Source: Atlanticothrix silvestris CENA357 (lineage in GTDB: Bacteria; Cyanobacteriota; Cyanobacteriia; Cyanobacteriales; Nostocaceae). Taken from it: a stretch of 64,000 bases of DNA. Position 1 is the stretch's first letter. Each line of letters starts with the position of its first letter. Location: positions 1 to 64,000 of the forward strand of contig NZ_JAECZB010000018.1 in assembly GCF_016056295.1 (NCBI RefSeq), written 5' to 3'. The notes below the pieces were generated by a model. It was not told the origin of the DNA. It did no database searches and saw only the letters and a list, made by a program, of their open reading frames with translations. Below, in pieces: positions 1 to 9,699 of the stretch. The position numbers were made by a program, and so were the translations under genes.

Positions 1-247
1 CTGAACCCTTCTTTCTTGATACTAGACTGGCGATTCCCAATTCTGTATAAGCCTTGAACCACCTTTGTACTGTGGCACTTCCTCTTCCCAACACTACCGC
101 TAAATCTTGTATTGTCCTTACCTGACCTATCTTTAGTAAATACAATGCTTGAATACGTTCTTTTCCTAATGCTGTTTTCTGTTTTTTCAGCAGTTCACGT
201 AATTCCTCTGCCGATTCTTCTATTTTTACTTTGGTGACTCCAGCCAT
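1..247 (-). CDS. IS630-type transposase, N-terminal HTH part (runs off left edge)
   Basis: Reading the minus strand from the ATG at 245-247 gives 82 open codons up to the window edge. The protein starts MAGVTKVKIEESAEELRELL and has a helix-turn-helix region (IQDLAVVLGRGSATVQRWFKAY, roughly residues 46-67). This arrangement is typical of the DNA-binding N-terminus of IS630/Tc1-mariner-type transposases, in which a DDE catalytic domain follows. That domain lies outside the window, so intactness cannot be judged. The neighbouring AlbA_2 gene seems to lack its 5' part, which fits insertion of this element into it. The family call is from motif memory. Confidence 0.7.
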   Translation of the reverse strand, partial: MAGVTKVKIEESAEELRELLKKQKTALGKERIQALYLLKIGQVRTIQDLAVVLGRGSATVQRWFKAYTELGIASLVSRKKGS

Positions 248-294
248 GAACTTCTGCTCATATTTCTGACTTAACTATTTCTATCATTTTTTTA

Positions 295-972
295 GTGAAT
301 TGGTATCACCATACAACAACCGATGATCGTAAGAATAATATTAAGCAAACTATAGGTCTAATTCAAGATTGTTTTGCTAAAAAAGAACCATCTGCTTTAG
401 GACATGGCGTTGAACTCGTACTTGATCTTGAAAACTCTTTGCGTCGTTCTCGCATAGAAACCTCAAGGTATGAATGTAAGCAAGGGTTACTCGATTTATC
501 GGCGAAAAGAAGCCTAAATAAAGATTTACTAGAAAGAATTGTTGAAACTATATGTGGAATAGCAAATTTAGGGTCAGATAGCGATGGATATATTCATATT
601 GGAGTTACTGACTCTCAAAAGGACGCTGATAAGATCGAAATGCTAGATAATGTAAGACCTATTGAGATTAATGGAAGATATATTGTAGGAATTGATAGAG
701 AAGCAAAGCTACAAAAGCAAACTGTCGAGCAATATGTGAGATTGCTAACGAATACAATTCATAATTCTGCTCTTACAGAAATATTAAAGACACATGTACT
801 AACTAAGTTTGACACGATATCATATAAAGGTCATTCAGTCATTAGGATTACTATTCCAGCCCAAACTGAGGTTTCATTTATTGGAGAAAAAGCCTTCACA
901 AGAAAAGACTCATCAACAGTTGAGATACAAGGACGTGATTTAATAGCTATTTCTAAGCTTTTTCAAAAATAA
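295..972 (+). CDS. AlbA_2 (Schlafen-type) putative DNA-binding domain protein, probably 5'-truncated
   Basis: The 225-residue frame begins at a GTG without a clear ribosome binding site, and it is open upstream only to the TGA at 247-249. Residues 59-105 (YECKQGLLDLSAKRS ... ICGIANLGSDSDGYIHIGVTD) match the AlbA_2/Schlafen AAA_4 pattern E-x-K ... aNl-G..G.ihIGV.D. This domain is found in predicted nucleic-acid-binding regulators and some defence-related proteins. The preceding 58 residues have no recognised motif and may be the tail of a larger N-terminal region lost to the transposon on the left. I see a domain but no known function. The coding frame may be non-functional if its true start was removed. 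Confidence 0.55.
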   Translation: MNWYHHTTTDDRKNNIKQTIGLIQDCFAKKEPSALGHGVELVLDLENSLRRSRIETSRYECKQGLLDLSAKRSLNKDLLERIVETICGIANLGSDSDGYIHIGVTDSQKDADKIEMLDNVRPIEINGRYIVGIDREAKLQKQTVEQYVRLLTNTIHNSALTEILKTHVLTKFDTISYKGHSVIRITIPAQTEVSFIGEKAFTRKDSSTVEIQGRDLIAISKLFQK

Positions 973-983
973 TCAGTTTGCGA

Positions 984-1000
984 GGTGGGCATTGCCCACC
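984..1000. terminator. Hairpin between convergent genes
   Basis: GGTGGGC-ATT-GCCCACC forms a perfect 7-bp stem between the convergent AlbA_2 gene and acnB. A related hairpin (GTGGG/CCCAC) follows the YbjN-like gene at 37066-37086, so it may be a recurrent element reused as a terminator. No strong T-run follows. Confidence 0.4.
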
Positions 1001-1013
1001 ATACTATACTTAA

Positions 1014-3692
1014 TTAACGCAAACTACTAGCTGGCATACCCAAAATATCCTCAATCCTGGGCATATCTTCCAATGCAATTACTCGTCCTTCATCCTCAAA
1101 ACCAGCGATCTGATCAAAGTTTAAATACCGATACAAATCATCAGCAAAAGGATGAATCTTCTGCGCCACAATATCCATATATTCTTGTACTGTGGGAATG
1201 CGTCCTAGCAATGCACAAACTGCGGCTAATTCTGCTGAACCAAGATAAACTCGTGCATCTTTACCCATGCGATTGTTGAAGTTACGAGTTGAGGTAGAAA
1301 AGACCGTTGTTCCATCAGCAACTCGCGCTTGATTGCCCATACACAAACTACAACCAGGCATTTCTGTGCGCGCATTTGCAGCTTTAAAAATATCATATAC
1401 ACCTTCTTCTTGAAGTTGGTGTTCATCCATGCGCGTGGGGGGACAAATCCACAAACGAGTTTTTACTTCACCTGCGCCTTCTAACACTTTGCCTGTTGCC
1501 CGATAATGACCAATATTCGTCATACAAGAACCAACAAATACTTCTTGCACAGGATCATTAGCAACTTCCGATAATAATTTCACATTATCAGGATCATTGG
1601 GAGCAGCCACAATTGGTTCTTTGATTTCGTTCAAATCAATTTCAATAATTTCGGCATACTCTGCATCTGCATCAGCTTCCATTAACACGGGATTTGCTAA
1701 CCATTCCTGCATCTTAGCAACGCGGCGCATAATGGTACGCTCATCGTGATAGCCCCTCGCTACCATATTCGTTAACAGCGTAATGTTAGAACGCAGATAT
1801 TCGGCAACTGTCTCGATACTCAATTTAATAGTGCAACCTGCACAAGAACGTTCTGCGCTAGCATCGGTAAGTTCAAAGGCTTGTTCCACTTTCAAATCTG
1901 GTAAGCCTTCCATTTCTAGAATCTTACCAGAGAAGATATTTTTCTTGTTCTGCTTCTCTACTGTTAGCAAACCTTTTTGCATAGCTACGTAGGGAATTGC
2001 ATTGACAATATCTCTTAGAGTAATGCCGGGTTGCAATTCACCTTTAAAACGTACTAATACCGACTCTGGCATATCTAAAGGCATAACACCCAAAGCACCA
2101 GCAAAGGCTACTAATCCAGAACCAGCGGGGAAGGAAATACCCAAGGGGAAGCGGGTGTGAGAGTCGCCACCTGTGCCTACGGTATCTGGTAGCAACATCC
2201 GGTTCAGCCAAGAGTGAATAATCCCATCGCCAGGACGTAAAGCTACACCGCCACGTTGGGAGAAAAAGTCTGGTAGTTCTTGGTGAGTTTTAATATCAAC
2301 TGGTTTGGGATACGCCGCAGTGTGACAGAAGCTTTGCATTACTAAGTCTGCACTGAAACCCAGACAAGCGAGTTCTTTTAATTCATCGCGGGTCATGGGG
2401 CCAGTGGTATCCTGGGAACCAACAGTGGTCATGAGGGGTTCGCAAGATGTACCAGGACGAACACCGGGTAATCCACAGGCTTTACCCACCATTTTCTGTG
2501 CCAGGGTGTAACCTTTGCCTGTATCGCTGGGTTGCTGGGGACGGATGAACAATGTACTAGGTGCTAAACCGAGGGCTTCGCGGGTTTTGTCGGTGAGGGT
2601 GCGTCCAATAAGTAGGGGGATGCGTCCACCTGCACGGACTTCATCGAGGATGGTATCGGGTTTGAGGGTAAAGGTAGAAATAACTTCGCCTGCTTCGTTG
2701 ACGATTGTACCTTTGTAAGGATAGATAGTGATCACCATGCCGGTTTCTAGTTTGGTGACATCGCATTGAATAGGCAAAGCACCGGCATCTTCAGCAGTGT
2801 TAAAAAAGATCGGCGCGATCGCACTACCTAATATATACCCTCCAGCCCGTTTGTTGGGTACAAAAGGAATATCATTTCCCAAATGCCACAATACCGAGTT
2901 AATGGCAGATTTACGAGAAGAACCAGTACCAACTACATCTCCGACATAAGCAACGGGATGTCCTTTTTTCTTCAATTCGGCAATGGTTTCTAAACTTCCA
3001 GGTTGCCGTGACTCTAGCATTGCTAGGGCATGTAGGGGAATATCCGGGCGAGTCGTGGCGTGAGTGGCGGGGGATAAGTCATCGGTGTTGGTTTCGCCGG
3101 GAACTTTAAAAACCGTGACATTAATATATTCTGGTAGCTGCGGACGAATAGTAAACCACTCAGCTTCTGCCCACGAATTAATCACTCGCTTGGCGTAAGG
3201 ATTAGTTTTAGATAACTCCAAAACATCATGAAAAGCATCATACACCAGCAAGATTTTACTTAAAGCGTCAGCAGCGTAGGCGGCTATGGGTTCCTTTCCT
3301 TCTCCTCCCATTACTAAAGGCGTTTCAGAAGAATCTGATACAGATACAGTAGGCGATTGCAGCAAATCGATTAAAGATTGCACATTATAACCACCCACCA
3401 TTGTGCCTAGTAATTCCACCGCTTCAATAGGTGAAATCAAAGGACTAGTAATTTCTTTTTTGGCAATGGCGGTGAGAAATCCAGCCTTCACATAAGCAGC
3501 AGCATCAACACCAGGGGGTACGCGATCGCGCAATAAATGCAATAATGTACTTTCTTCACCCTTGGGCGGATTTTTCAGCAATTCACACAACTGTGATGTT
3601 TGCTTTGCGTCTAATGGTAAAGGGGGAATTCCTAATGCTGCTCTTTGGGCAACATGCTGACGGTATTCTTCTAGCATTTTTACGTTCTCCAT
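1014..3692 (-). CDS. acnB: Aconitate hydratase B / 2-methylisocitrate dehydratase
   Basis: AcnB interconverts citrate and isocitrate through cis-aconitate in the cytosolic TCA branch. The 892-residue length fits the B-type family. The N-terminal HEAT-like domain (about residues 1-160) is followed by the swivelling domain (about 170-385) and the catalytic core. The [4Fe-4S] ligands are visible as Cys723 ([12 protein letters not shown]) and Cys781/Cys784 (PGCSLCMG). The ATG at 3692 is used; an in-frame Met at codon 6 is an alternative. The gene is monocistronic, with a long AT-rich gene-free region upstream. The assignment is secure. Confidence 0.97.
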   Translation of the reverse strand: MENVKMLEEYRQHVAQRAALGIPPLPLDAKQTSQLCELLKNPPKGEESTLLHLLRDRVPPGVDAAAYVKAGFLTAIAKKEITSPLISPIEAVELLGTMVGGYNVQSLIDLLQSPTVSVSDSSETPLVMGGEGKEPIAAYAADALSKILLVYDAFHDVLELSKTNPYAKRVINSWAEAEWFTIRPQLPEYINVTVFKVPGETNTDDLSPATHATTRPDIPLHALAMLESRQPGSLETIAELKKKGHPVAYVGDVVGTGSSRKSAINSVLWHLGNDIPFVPNKRAGGYILGSAIAPIFFNTAEDAGALPIQCDVTKLETGMVITIYPYKGTIVNEAGEVISTFTLKPDTILDEVRAGGRIPLLIGRTLTDKTREALGLAPSTLFIRPQQPSDTGKGYTLAQKMVGKACGLPGVRPGTSCEPLMTTVGSQDTTGPMTRDELKELACLGFSADLVMQSFCHTAAYPKPVDIKTHQELPDFFSQRGGVALRPGDGIIHSWLNRMLLPDTVGTGGDSHTRFPLGISFPAGSGLVAFAGALGVMPLDMPESVLVRFKGELQPGITLRDIVNAIPYVAMQKGLLTVEKQNKKNIFSGKILEMEGLPDLKVEQAFELTDASAERSCAGCTIKLSIETVAEYLRSNITLLTNMVARGYHDERTIMRRVAKMQEWLANPVLMEADADAEYAEIIEIDLNEIKEPIVAAPNDPDNVKLLSEVANDPVQEVFVGSCMTNIGHYRATGKVLEGAGEVKTRLWICPPTRMDEHQLQEEGVYDIFKAANARTEMPGCSLCMGNQARVADGTTVFSTSTRNFNNRMGKDARVYLGSAELAAVCALLGRIPTVQEYMDIVAQKIHPFADDLYRYLNFDQIAGFEDEGRVIALEDMPRIEDILGMPASSLR

Positions 3693-4652
3693 TGAGGTGA
3701 TCTCCCCTTAATAATAGGAAAATTTTTGGCAGGGTTGAGCTATAAAAGTTTATCGTATTTTTATTGCTTAAAGCATTACTGGTAATCACTTTAAACTGAT
3801 TATGTCTTATACTTAAATTATAGTCGTAGTAAGCTTGTTCAGCCTTTGTTGATTAGTAGACAGACATGTTTATAGTTAAATTATAATCAATCTGAGCAAG
3901 TTAGAAATATAGATAATTGTTTTAATTTAATTACGCCTAATCTTTTCATATTAAAAAGGCATTAACTGACTATCAAAACTATTTGATATGAATATTTTTA
4001 TCAGCCATCCAAGATGGATAACAGGCACAGATAAAAATTAAATAAAAAATTATAAACTTTGTTTTGTATGAATAAAAATATTAGCTTTTTTGCGAAAAAT
4101 ATTCAGTTGATTTCTAGTAAATAATTTTGTGAATAAACAGTTAAAAAATTTCAAAAAGCATAGAACAGTTTAAGCGATCGCTTTGGGAGTAATCATGAGT
4201 TAAATTTAGCAAAAACGCAAGAGGGAGCATCTCACTTTCGTAAAAACACCTCTGTCCCGGCGAATGAAATTTCCTGGAGTCCGCGTAGGCGGTGAGGGAG
4301 TCGCAGTCTTGGCGGTTCCCGTCGTTAGCGCAGCGTTAGCGAGTCTTCGAGCGTCTTGTGAACTCCCGAACCCGAAGGGACTTCGTTTGTGTAGCCGCGA
4401 TTTCTAATCGCCAGGTGTATTGGATATGCATTGTTCGTTGATAATTATCGATGAAGCTCGTCAAGCGATCGCACTGTAGGAGAGGAGTTTTGATTAATTA
4501 GTCTGTGTCCCGGTATGATAAGGATTTATCCATCACTAGTTAAAAAATTAGTGTCTAGAGTAGTAAGATCTGAACTTATACAATGCTTAAGCGGAATAAT
4601 ATTAAATATTATGTTTAAACATTAAAAATTTGGGTTTTGTACTCATTTTAGT
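3693..4652. other. Gene-free region upstream of acnB
   Basis: About 960 bases without a convincing gene separate the divergent acnB and amidohydrolase genes. The part near acnB is very AT-rich and probably holds its promoter. One HIP1 octamer lies at 4174-4181. Between about 4230 and 4430 there is a GC-richer patch with short internal repeats (GTTAGCG twice near 4323-4340, and a small hairpin around CGATT-TCTAAT-CG). It looks like an interspersed repeat remnant. Confidence 0.5.
4230..4430. repeat. Probable interspersed repeat remnant
   Basis: This roughly 200-bp GC-richer patch in AT-rich surroundings contains GCGTAGGCG, repeated GTTAGCG words and a GTGTAGCCGCGATT hairpin arm. Such words recur in non-coding repeats of Nostocales genomes. 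No terminal repeats or target duplication were found, so the boundaries are approximate. Confidence 0.35.
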
Positions 4653-6164
4653 ATGAGGTCTATTGTGTCTGAGTCTCCCCTATTAGATCTAATTATCAAA
4701 AATGTGCGAGTAGTTTGTCCTCATAAAGATACTGTCGAACTACTTGATTTGGGAATTAAGGATGGGAAATTTGCCCAGATTGCCCCTAATATTAGCTCAG
4801 ACAAAAGCCAAGAGATATTTGATGCCCAAAATTTGCTGGGCTTTCCTGGGGTCGTGGATGCCCACATGCACATCGGTATCTATCAACCCCTCGATAAAGA
4901 TGCTGTGACTGAAAGCAAAGCAGCCGCAATGGGAGGCGTGACTACAAGCCTGAATTACATCCGCACCGGGCAGTATTATCTCAACAAAGGCGGCTCATAC
5001 CGCGATTTTTTCCCAGAGGTATTGGCCTTATCCTTAGGTAATTTTTTTGTAGATTACAGTTATCACATTGCACCTATAGCTAGCCAGCATATCGAAGAAA
5101 TACCGCTACTGTTTGAACAATACGGTATATCTTCCTTTAAAATCTTCATGTTTTATGGCGGTTACGGGTTGCATGGTTTATCAGACCAGCAAAATCTCTT
5201 TTTGATGATTAATAAAGAGGAACGCTACGACTTCGCCCATTTTGAATTTATTATGCGCGGTCTAACTCGCTTAATAGAAGCACATCCAGAAGCGCGAGAT
5301 ATTATCAGCTTGAGTTTGCACTGCGAAGTTGCAGAAATTCTCAACGCCTACACCAAAATAGTAGAAAATGATTCTAGTCTTAGCGGATTGAAAGCTTACA
5401 GTGCAGCGCGTCCCCCTCATTCCGAAGGTTTAGCAATTTGCATTGCTTCTTATTTGGCACATGAAACCAACTGTGCAAACATCAATTTGTTACATCTAAG
5501 TTCCCGTAAAGCAATGGAAGCAGCTTTGACTATGCAAACTGCTTTTCCTCATATCAATTTTCGCAGAGAAGTTACTGTGGGGCATTTGCTATTAGATGTC
5601 GATACTCCCAATGGTACTTGGGCAAAAGTCAACCCTCCTATTCGTCCCCGTGCTGATGTGGAATACTTGTGGCAAGCAGTACTCAACCATCAAGTAGATT
5701 GGATAGTTAGTGACCATGCTTGCTGTTCTGCCGAACAAAAACGCAGTGCTAAAGACCCGCATAATATTTGGTTAGCAAAGTCTGGTTTTGGCGGTACAGA
5801 ATATTTACTTTCTGGTGTAATTAGTGAAGGTAGCAAGCGGGGAATGTCTTACAACCATATAGCTAAGTTGCTATCTTGGAACCCATCGCAGCGTTTTGGT
5901 TTGTTAGAAAAAGGTGATATCGCCATTGGCTACGATGCAGACTTGGTATTAGTAGATCCCAATGAAAGTTTTGTGGTACACGCTGCTGAGTCAGAGTCAC
6001 AACAAGGTTATACACCGTTTGAAGGTGTGGAGTTAACTGGACGGGTGAAGAGTACCTTTTTGCGGGGAAATCTGATTTACAACAACGGACAAGTTCTAGG
6101 TTCCCCAACGGGACGTTATTTGAAACGCTCCCATTCTGAAATCCAGGCAAAAGCCGATGTCTGA
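4653..6164 (+). CDS. Cyclic amidohydrolase (dihydropyrimidinase/hydantoinase family)
   Basis: This 503-residue protein belongs to the amidohydrolase superfamily, whose members hydrolyse cyclic amides such as hydantoins or dihydropyrimidines with a binuclear metal centre. All expected metal ligands are present: His71/His73 (VDAHMHIG), the carbamylation Lys163 (SFKIFMF), His223 (SLHCEV), His281 (LLHLSS) and Asp354 (SDHA). The C-terminal composite beta domain (GYDADLVLVD) is intact. It is the first gene of a co-directional set (next gene 61 nt downstream) with an MDR reductase, hydrolase-fold proteins and BKACE. The context suggests degradation of a nitrogen-containing ring compound, but the substrate is unknown. 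Allantoinase or hydantoinase activity cannot be separated by eye. Confidence 0.85.
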   Translation: MRSIVSESPLLDLIIKNVRVVCPHKDTVELLDLGIKDGKFAQIAPNISSDKSQEIFDAQNLLGFPGVVDAHMHIGIYQPLDKDAVTESKAAAMGGVTTSLNYIRTGQYYLNKGGSYRDFFPEVLALSLGNFFVDYSYHIAPIASQHIEEIPLLFEQYGISSFKIFMFYGGYGLHGLSDQQNLFLMINKEERYDFAHFEFIMRGLTRLIEAHPEARDIISLSLHCEVAEILNAYTKIVENDSSLSGLKAYSAARPPHSEGLAICIASYLAHETNCANINLLHLSSRKAMEAALTMQTAFPHINFRREVTVGHLLLDVDTPNGTWAKVNPPIRPRADVEYLWQAVLNHQVDWIVSDHACCSAEQKRSAKDPHNIWLAKSGFGGTEYLLSGVISEGSKRGMSYNHIAKLLSWNPSQRFGLLEKGDIAIGYDADLVLVDPNESFVVHAAESESQQGYTPFEGVELTGRVKSTFLRGNLIYNNGQVLGSPTGRYLKRSHSEIQAKADV

Positions 6165-6225
6165 TTGGCAACTAGGAACATAACTCAAACTTGAAATATC
6201 AAACCTAATCATATTTTGTTGCATA

Positions 6226-7203
6226 ATGATGAAAGCAGCACGTATTCATAACTACGGTGGGGCAACTGCTGTACGAATAGATGAGATAGAAGTTTTGCCA
6301 CCAAATCCTGGTGAAGTCAGGATTCGGGTAATGGCTGCTGGTATTAACAATTCTGACTTACAGACCACCTATGGAACCTATCGCGGATATGGTCATCAAG
6401 AACTACCTTATATCCTAGGGCAGGAAGCTGCTGGTGAGGTTGATGCTGTGGGGTTAGGAGTCAAAGAATTAGTGCCTGGAATGCGTGTTGTTGGACGTGT
6501 TAGGGGTGCCTTTGCGGAAATGGCATTTGGTCTGGCAACCGAATTGTTACCTCTTGCCGATGACGTATCATTTACACTAGCGGCTAGCTTACCTATTGCT
6601 TATCTAACTGCTGGGATGGCACTAATTCACAAAGCCAATGTCCAGCCTGGAGAGTGGGTTTTGATACATCCAGGTAGTGGCGGTGTTGGCAGCGCCGCAC
6701 TTCAACTTGCTCAACTGCTAGGAGGGCGAGTCATTGCGACTGCTGGTAATCAAGCAAAGGTACAACGATTACTAGAGTTAGGTGCATTACAGGCAATTGA
6801 TTATAGCCATCAAGATGTAGTTGCCGAGGTGCGAAGAATTACCGACAACTTAGGGGTACAAGTGGCACTTGATGGCGCAGGAAAAGTAACTTTTGCCCAT
6901 TGTTTGGATGCGATCGCTAATAATGGCCGTATTGTCAGCTATGGTACTACTACGGGTATGGATGCTGCCTTGCCTTTGGGAAAATTGCTAGGACGCAATG
7001 CTACAATTTACGGCATTGCTCTTTGGTATAACAATGATTATCAAGCAAGTTTGGGAACACTCAGGGATTTGGTGATTCCAGCAGTTGCTCAAGGAAAGAT
7101 ACAGCCAACAATTGATGAGATAGTTGATCTAGAAGGGGTGTCTGAGGCACTGATCAAAATGGAAAACCGAGATTTGATCGGGAAGATTATTGTAGTTCCA
7201 TAA
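6226..7203 (+). CDS. MDR-superfamily zinc-independent quinone oxidoreductase-like protein
   Basis: This 325-residue protein has the medium-chain dehydrogenase/reductase layout: an N-terminal GroES-like domain (about 1-120, with GEVRIRVMAAGINNSD), then a Rossmann domain with HPGSGGVGSAALQLAQ (about 144-159) that binds NADPH. The catalytic and structural zinc cysteines of alcohol dehydrogenases are missing, which points to the QOR-like zinc-independent branch. Such enzymes reduce quinones or activated double bonds. It lies 61 nt after the amidohydrolase and 46 nt before a hydrolase-fold gene, consistent with an operon. The specific substrate is unknown. Confidence 0.88.
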   Translation: MMKAARIHNYGGATAVRIDEIEVLPPNPGEVRIRVMAAGINNSDLQTTYGTYRGYGHQELPYILGQEAAGEVDAVGLGVKELVPGMRVVGRVRGAFAEMAFGLATELLPLADDVSFTLAASLPIAYLTAGMALIHKANVQPGEWVLIHPGSGGVGSAALQLAQLLGGRVIATAGNQAKVQRLLELGALQAIDYSHQDVVAEVRRITDNLGVQVALDGAGKVTFAHCLDAIANNGRIVSYGTTTGMDAALPLGKLLGRNATIYGIALWYNNDYQASLGTLRDLVIPAVAQGKIQPTIDEIVDLEGVSEALIKMENRDLIGKIIVVP

Positions 7204-7249
7204 TATTAAATCTGAATCTCAACTCCAGTAATGTAGGGTGTATCAGGAA

Positions 7250-8065
7250 ATGAGCCAACGGATCAAAAGAGCATTTTTAGACACAGAAGATGGACAAATT
7301 CTTTACCGTATCGGTGGAGAAGGCGAACCCATACTTTTACTGCACATGACTCCCCGCAGTAGTGATGAATTTCAAGAACTGATGCCTATTTTGGCAGCCA
7401 AAAAATTAGTAATTGCAATGGATTTAATGGGGTTAGGTGATTCTGACAAGCCCTCCAGAGTTTATTCAGTTGCAGATTATGCTAAAACTGCGATCGCACT
7501 TTCGGATGAATTAGGCATAACAAAGACAAGCATCTTCGGTAGTCTTACGGGCGCTTATATTGCAGGAGAAGTGGCAGTAGCTTACCCAGAACGAGTTGAA
7601 AAACTCATCCTCTGCAATGTAGTTGGATTTGACGCAGAAGAACAAGATAAAATCCTCAAGAGATATTCTCAAGGGTATCAAATTAAAGAAGATGGCTCCC
7701 ATTTGATGGAACAATGGTTAGCTCGTGTCAATTACATCGGTAATGGAGAGTTAAATCATCGTTGTGTTTTAGATGATTTGAAGTGCTTTGCCGCTCCTGT
7801 ATACCCTGGTTTGGCTGTAGCTAACTATTGTCTTTCTGCCCAAGAAAGATTTCGTTTAATTAAATGCCCGACCCTGATTTTGTCAGGAGATAAGGCTTTA
7901 GAACCATTAGAAAAAGTTGGTTTAGCCAAAGCTGAAAATCAATCTTGGCTTAAGGAAGTAATTCCTAATAATCAAAGGATTCAATTAGAAGGTGGAAACC
8001 TTTGGATGGTCAATCAAATGCCAGAAGAAGTATTAAAAGTAGTAGTTGATTTTCTGGAAAAATAA
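7250..8065 (+). CDS. Alpha/beta-hydrolase-fold protein lacking the catalytic Ser and His (paralogue 1)
   Basis: The ATG at 7250 (271 residues) is preferred over the GTG at 7238 because it aligns with the start of the paralogue at 9700. The fold is clear from LLLHMTPRSSDE (oxyanion loop), AMDLMGLGDSDKP and the nucleophile elbow region. However, the elbow reads GSLTG with Leu99 where serine is expected. Near the C-terminus the usual catalytic histidine (G-H-x4-E-x-P) is Asn250 in GGNLWMVNQMP. The protein may therefore be a non-hydrolytic lyase, a binding protein or an enzyme with a relocated active site. The second copy lies 1.6 kb downstream, beyond the BKACE and GFA genes. Confidence 0.85.
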   Translation: MSQRIKRAFLDTEDGQILYRIGGEGEPILLLHMTPRSSDEFQELMPILAAKKLVIAMDLMGLGDSDKPSRVYSVADYAKTAIALSDELGITKTSIFGSLTGAYIAGEVAVAYPERVEKLILCNVVGFDAEEQDKILKRYSQGYQIKEDGSHLMEQWLARVNYIGNGELNHRCVLDDLKCFAAPVYPGLAVANYCLSAQERFRLIKCPTLILSGDKALEPLEKVGLAKAENQSWLKEVIPNNQRIQLEGGNLWMVNQMPEEVLKVVVDFLEK

Positions 8066-8182
8066 TAAATACTTGTACAAAATTGATTAAGTATTTTTGC
8101 ATTGAGGGAGAACAAGGAACAAAAAATATAACTGCCCAGTAAATATACAAATAAATTTGCCTACCTATTTAGCAAGAAGACA

Positions 8183-9106
8183 ATGAACGACGAATTACCA
8201 TTGATTATCGAGTGTCGTTGTAACGAAATAGCTTATCGCGAAGACAATTCTGCTTTGCCCTACTCTCCAAAAGAGATCATCCGCGAAGCAGTTCGTGCCT
8301 GGGAAGCAGGGGCTTCGATTTTCCATTGGCACGGGCGAGACCCAGATAGTGGGAAACCGCGCAACGAAGTTGAACTTTATCTCGAAGTGATACAGGGAAT
8401 TCGCGAACAAACGGATCTCCTAATTCATCCGACGCTTGGCTACATTACACAGAATCAGGTAGAGGATCGCGTCCGGCACATCTTGGCAGTGAATGACGAT
8501 CCAGTTTTGCGGGTTGACATGGCACCAGTGGATTTCGGGTCGCTCAACGTGGATTTCTGGAATCCCCAGGCAAAAAAGTTTACTACCTATGACCAAGTGT
8601 ATGTTAATAGCCGTGATAACCTTAGGGCGGTGCTGGAAGTATTCAAGGAGCATAATATCTACGTCAGTTCAGTTTGTTGGGATGTAGGACAAATGCGAAC
8701 AGCGCGTTGCTTCCAGGAAATGGGACTTTTGCCACAGGAGACGCTTTGGGAGTTTGTTTTTACTGGGGAAGTAATGCCGGCTGGAGCTGCGGCGACTATA
8801 TCGGGTTTGCAGGCGTTTATAGCTGAGGTTCCTGCTGGCAACCAGTGGCTGGCACTTTGCTGGAATGGAGACGTGATGAGGGTGGCAGCTTGGGCAATTA
8901 CAATGGGAGGCCATGTCGCGATTGGACTAGGAGATTATGCTTACACTCGCTTTGGTAAACCGCACAACGGCGAGTTAGTAGACAAAATTGCAAAGATGGC
9001 GCATACACTCGGTCGGGAAGTTGCAACGCCAGCGCAAACCCGCGAGATTCTGAAGATGTCGCCGAGAGCTTCCCAAAGTAAAGAGCTAAAGGTAACTGCC
9101 AACTAA
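8183..9106 (+). CDS. BKACE-family (DUF849) beta-keto acid cleavage enzyme-like protein
   Basis: BKACE enzymes condense a beta-keto acid with acetyl-CoA and cleave it in a TIM-barrel with a zinc ion. The 307-residue length is typical. The HxH zinc motif is present as His48/His50 in IFHWHGRD. The C-terminal family motif that I recall as GGH-V-R-V-G-L-E-D reads GGHVAIGLGD (242-251), so the recalled zinc-binding Glu is Gly250 and the active-site Arg is Ala246. Asp251 is kept. This suggests a divergent reaction or substrate. The gene is flanked by two paralogous hydrolase-fold genes and sits in a co-directional set. Confidence 0.85.
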   Translation: MNDELPLIIECRCNEIAYREDNSALPYSPKEIIREAVRAWEAGASIFHWHGRDPDSGKPRNEVELYLEVIQGIREQTDLLIHPTLGYITQNQVEDRVRHILAVNDDPVLRVDMAPVDFGSLNVDFWNPQAKKFTTYDQVYVNSRDNLRAVLEVFKEHNIYVSSVCWDVGQMRTARCFQEMGLLPQETLWEFVFTGEVMPAGAAATISGLQAFIAEVPAGNQWLALCWNGDVMRVAAWAITMGGHVAIGLGDYAYTRFGKPHNGELVDKIAKMAHTLGREVATPAQTREILKMSPRASQSKELKVTAN

Positions 9107-9196
9107 GACTGTGGCGGTCAATTTCTTCTTGACGATCGCAGCAGAATAACATAGTTATTTATTTGTGATTAACATCTTACCGAAGGAGAGCAAAAT

Positions 9197-9628
9197 ATGT
9201 CTAATCTAAATGTTGCAAACGGTAGCTGCTTATGTGGAGCAGTAAGCATGTCCACAACAAGTATGAGTAATCATCTAGGAGCGTGCCATTGTAGTATGTG
9301 TCGCAAGTGGGGTGGAGGGCCTTTGTTAGTAATTGAGTGTGGAAGTGATGTTAGCTTCTCTGGTGAAGAAAATATCGGGTTTTATCAATCTTCAGAATGG
9401 GCAGAGCGTGGATTCTGTAATAAATGTGGTAGCCATCTATTTTATAAATTGAAACAAAATAACCAGTACTTCATGCCTGTTGGACTATTCGATAACGGTG
9501 AAGATCTTATTCTCGATCATCAGTTATTCATCGATGAAAAACCTAAATATTACTGTTTTGCGAATGCAACCAAGAACCTGACAGGGGCAGAGGTATTTGC
9601 ACAGTTTATCCCTCCATCATCAAAATAA
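9197..9628 (+). CDS. GFA/CENP-V domain zinc protein
   Basis: This 143-residue protein has the glutathione-dependent formaldehyde-activating enzyme (GFA) fold. Zinc ligands are visible as Cys11/Cys13 (SCLCG), Cys30/Cys32/Cys35 (CHCSMC) and Cys74/Cys77 (FCNKCG). Members bind zinc and small thiols; many are of unknown function, and true formaldehyde activation is shown for few. A strong ribosome binding site (GAAGGAGAG) precedes the ATG. It lies 90 nt after the BKACE gene and 71 nt before the second hydrolase paralogue, so it is probably co-transcribed. Confidence 0.88.
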   Translation: MSNLNVANGSCLCGAVSMSTTSMSNHLGACHCSMCRKWGGGPLLVIECGSDVSFSGEENIGFYQSSEWAERGFCNKCGSHLFYKLKQNNQYFMPVGLFDNGEDLILDHQLFIDEKPKYYCFANATKNLTGAEVFAQFIPPSSK

Positions 9629-9699
9629 TATTACCCGATCACCAGTAATCCCAATCGTATGAATGGGCAAAAAATCTAACTGCGATCGCTCAAATAATA

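Noticed and set aside
7238-7249. GTG start four codons upstream for the first hydrolase paralogue
   Set aside because: The paralogue at 9700 aligns with the ATG at 7250, and the extra residues are not conserved.
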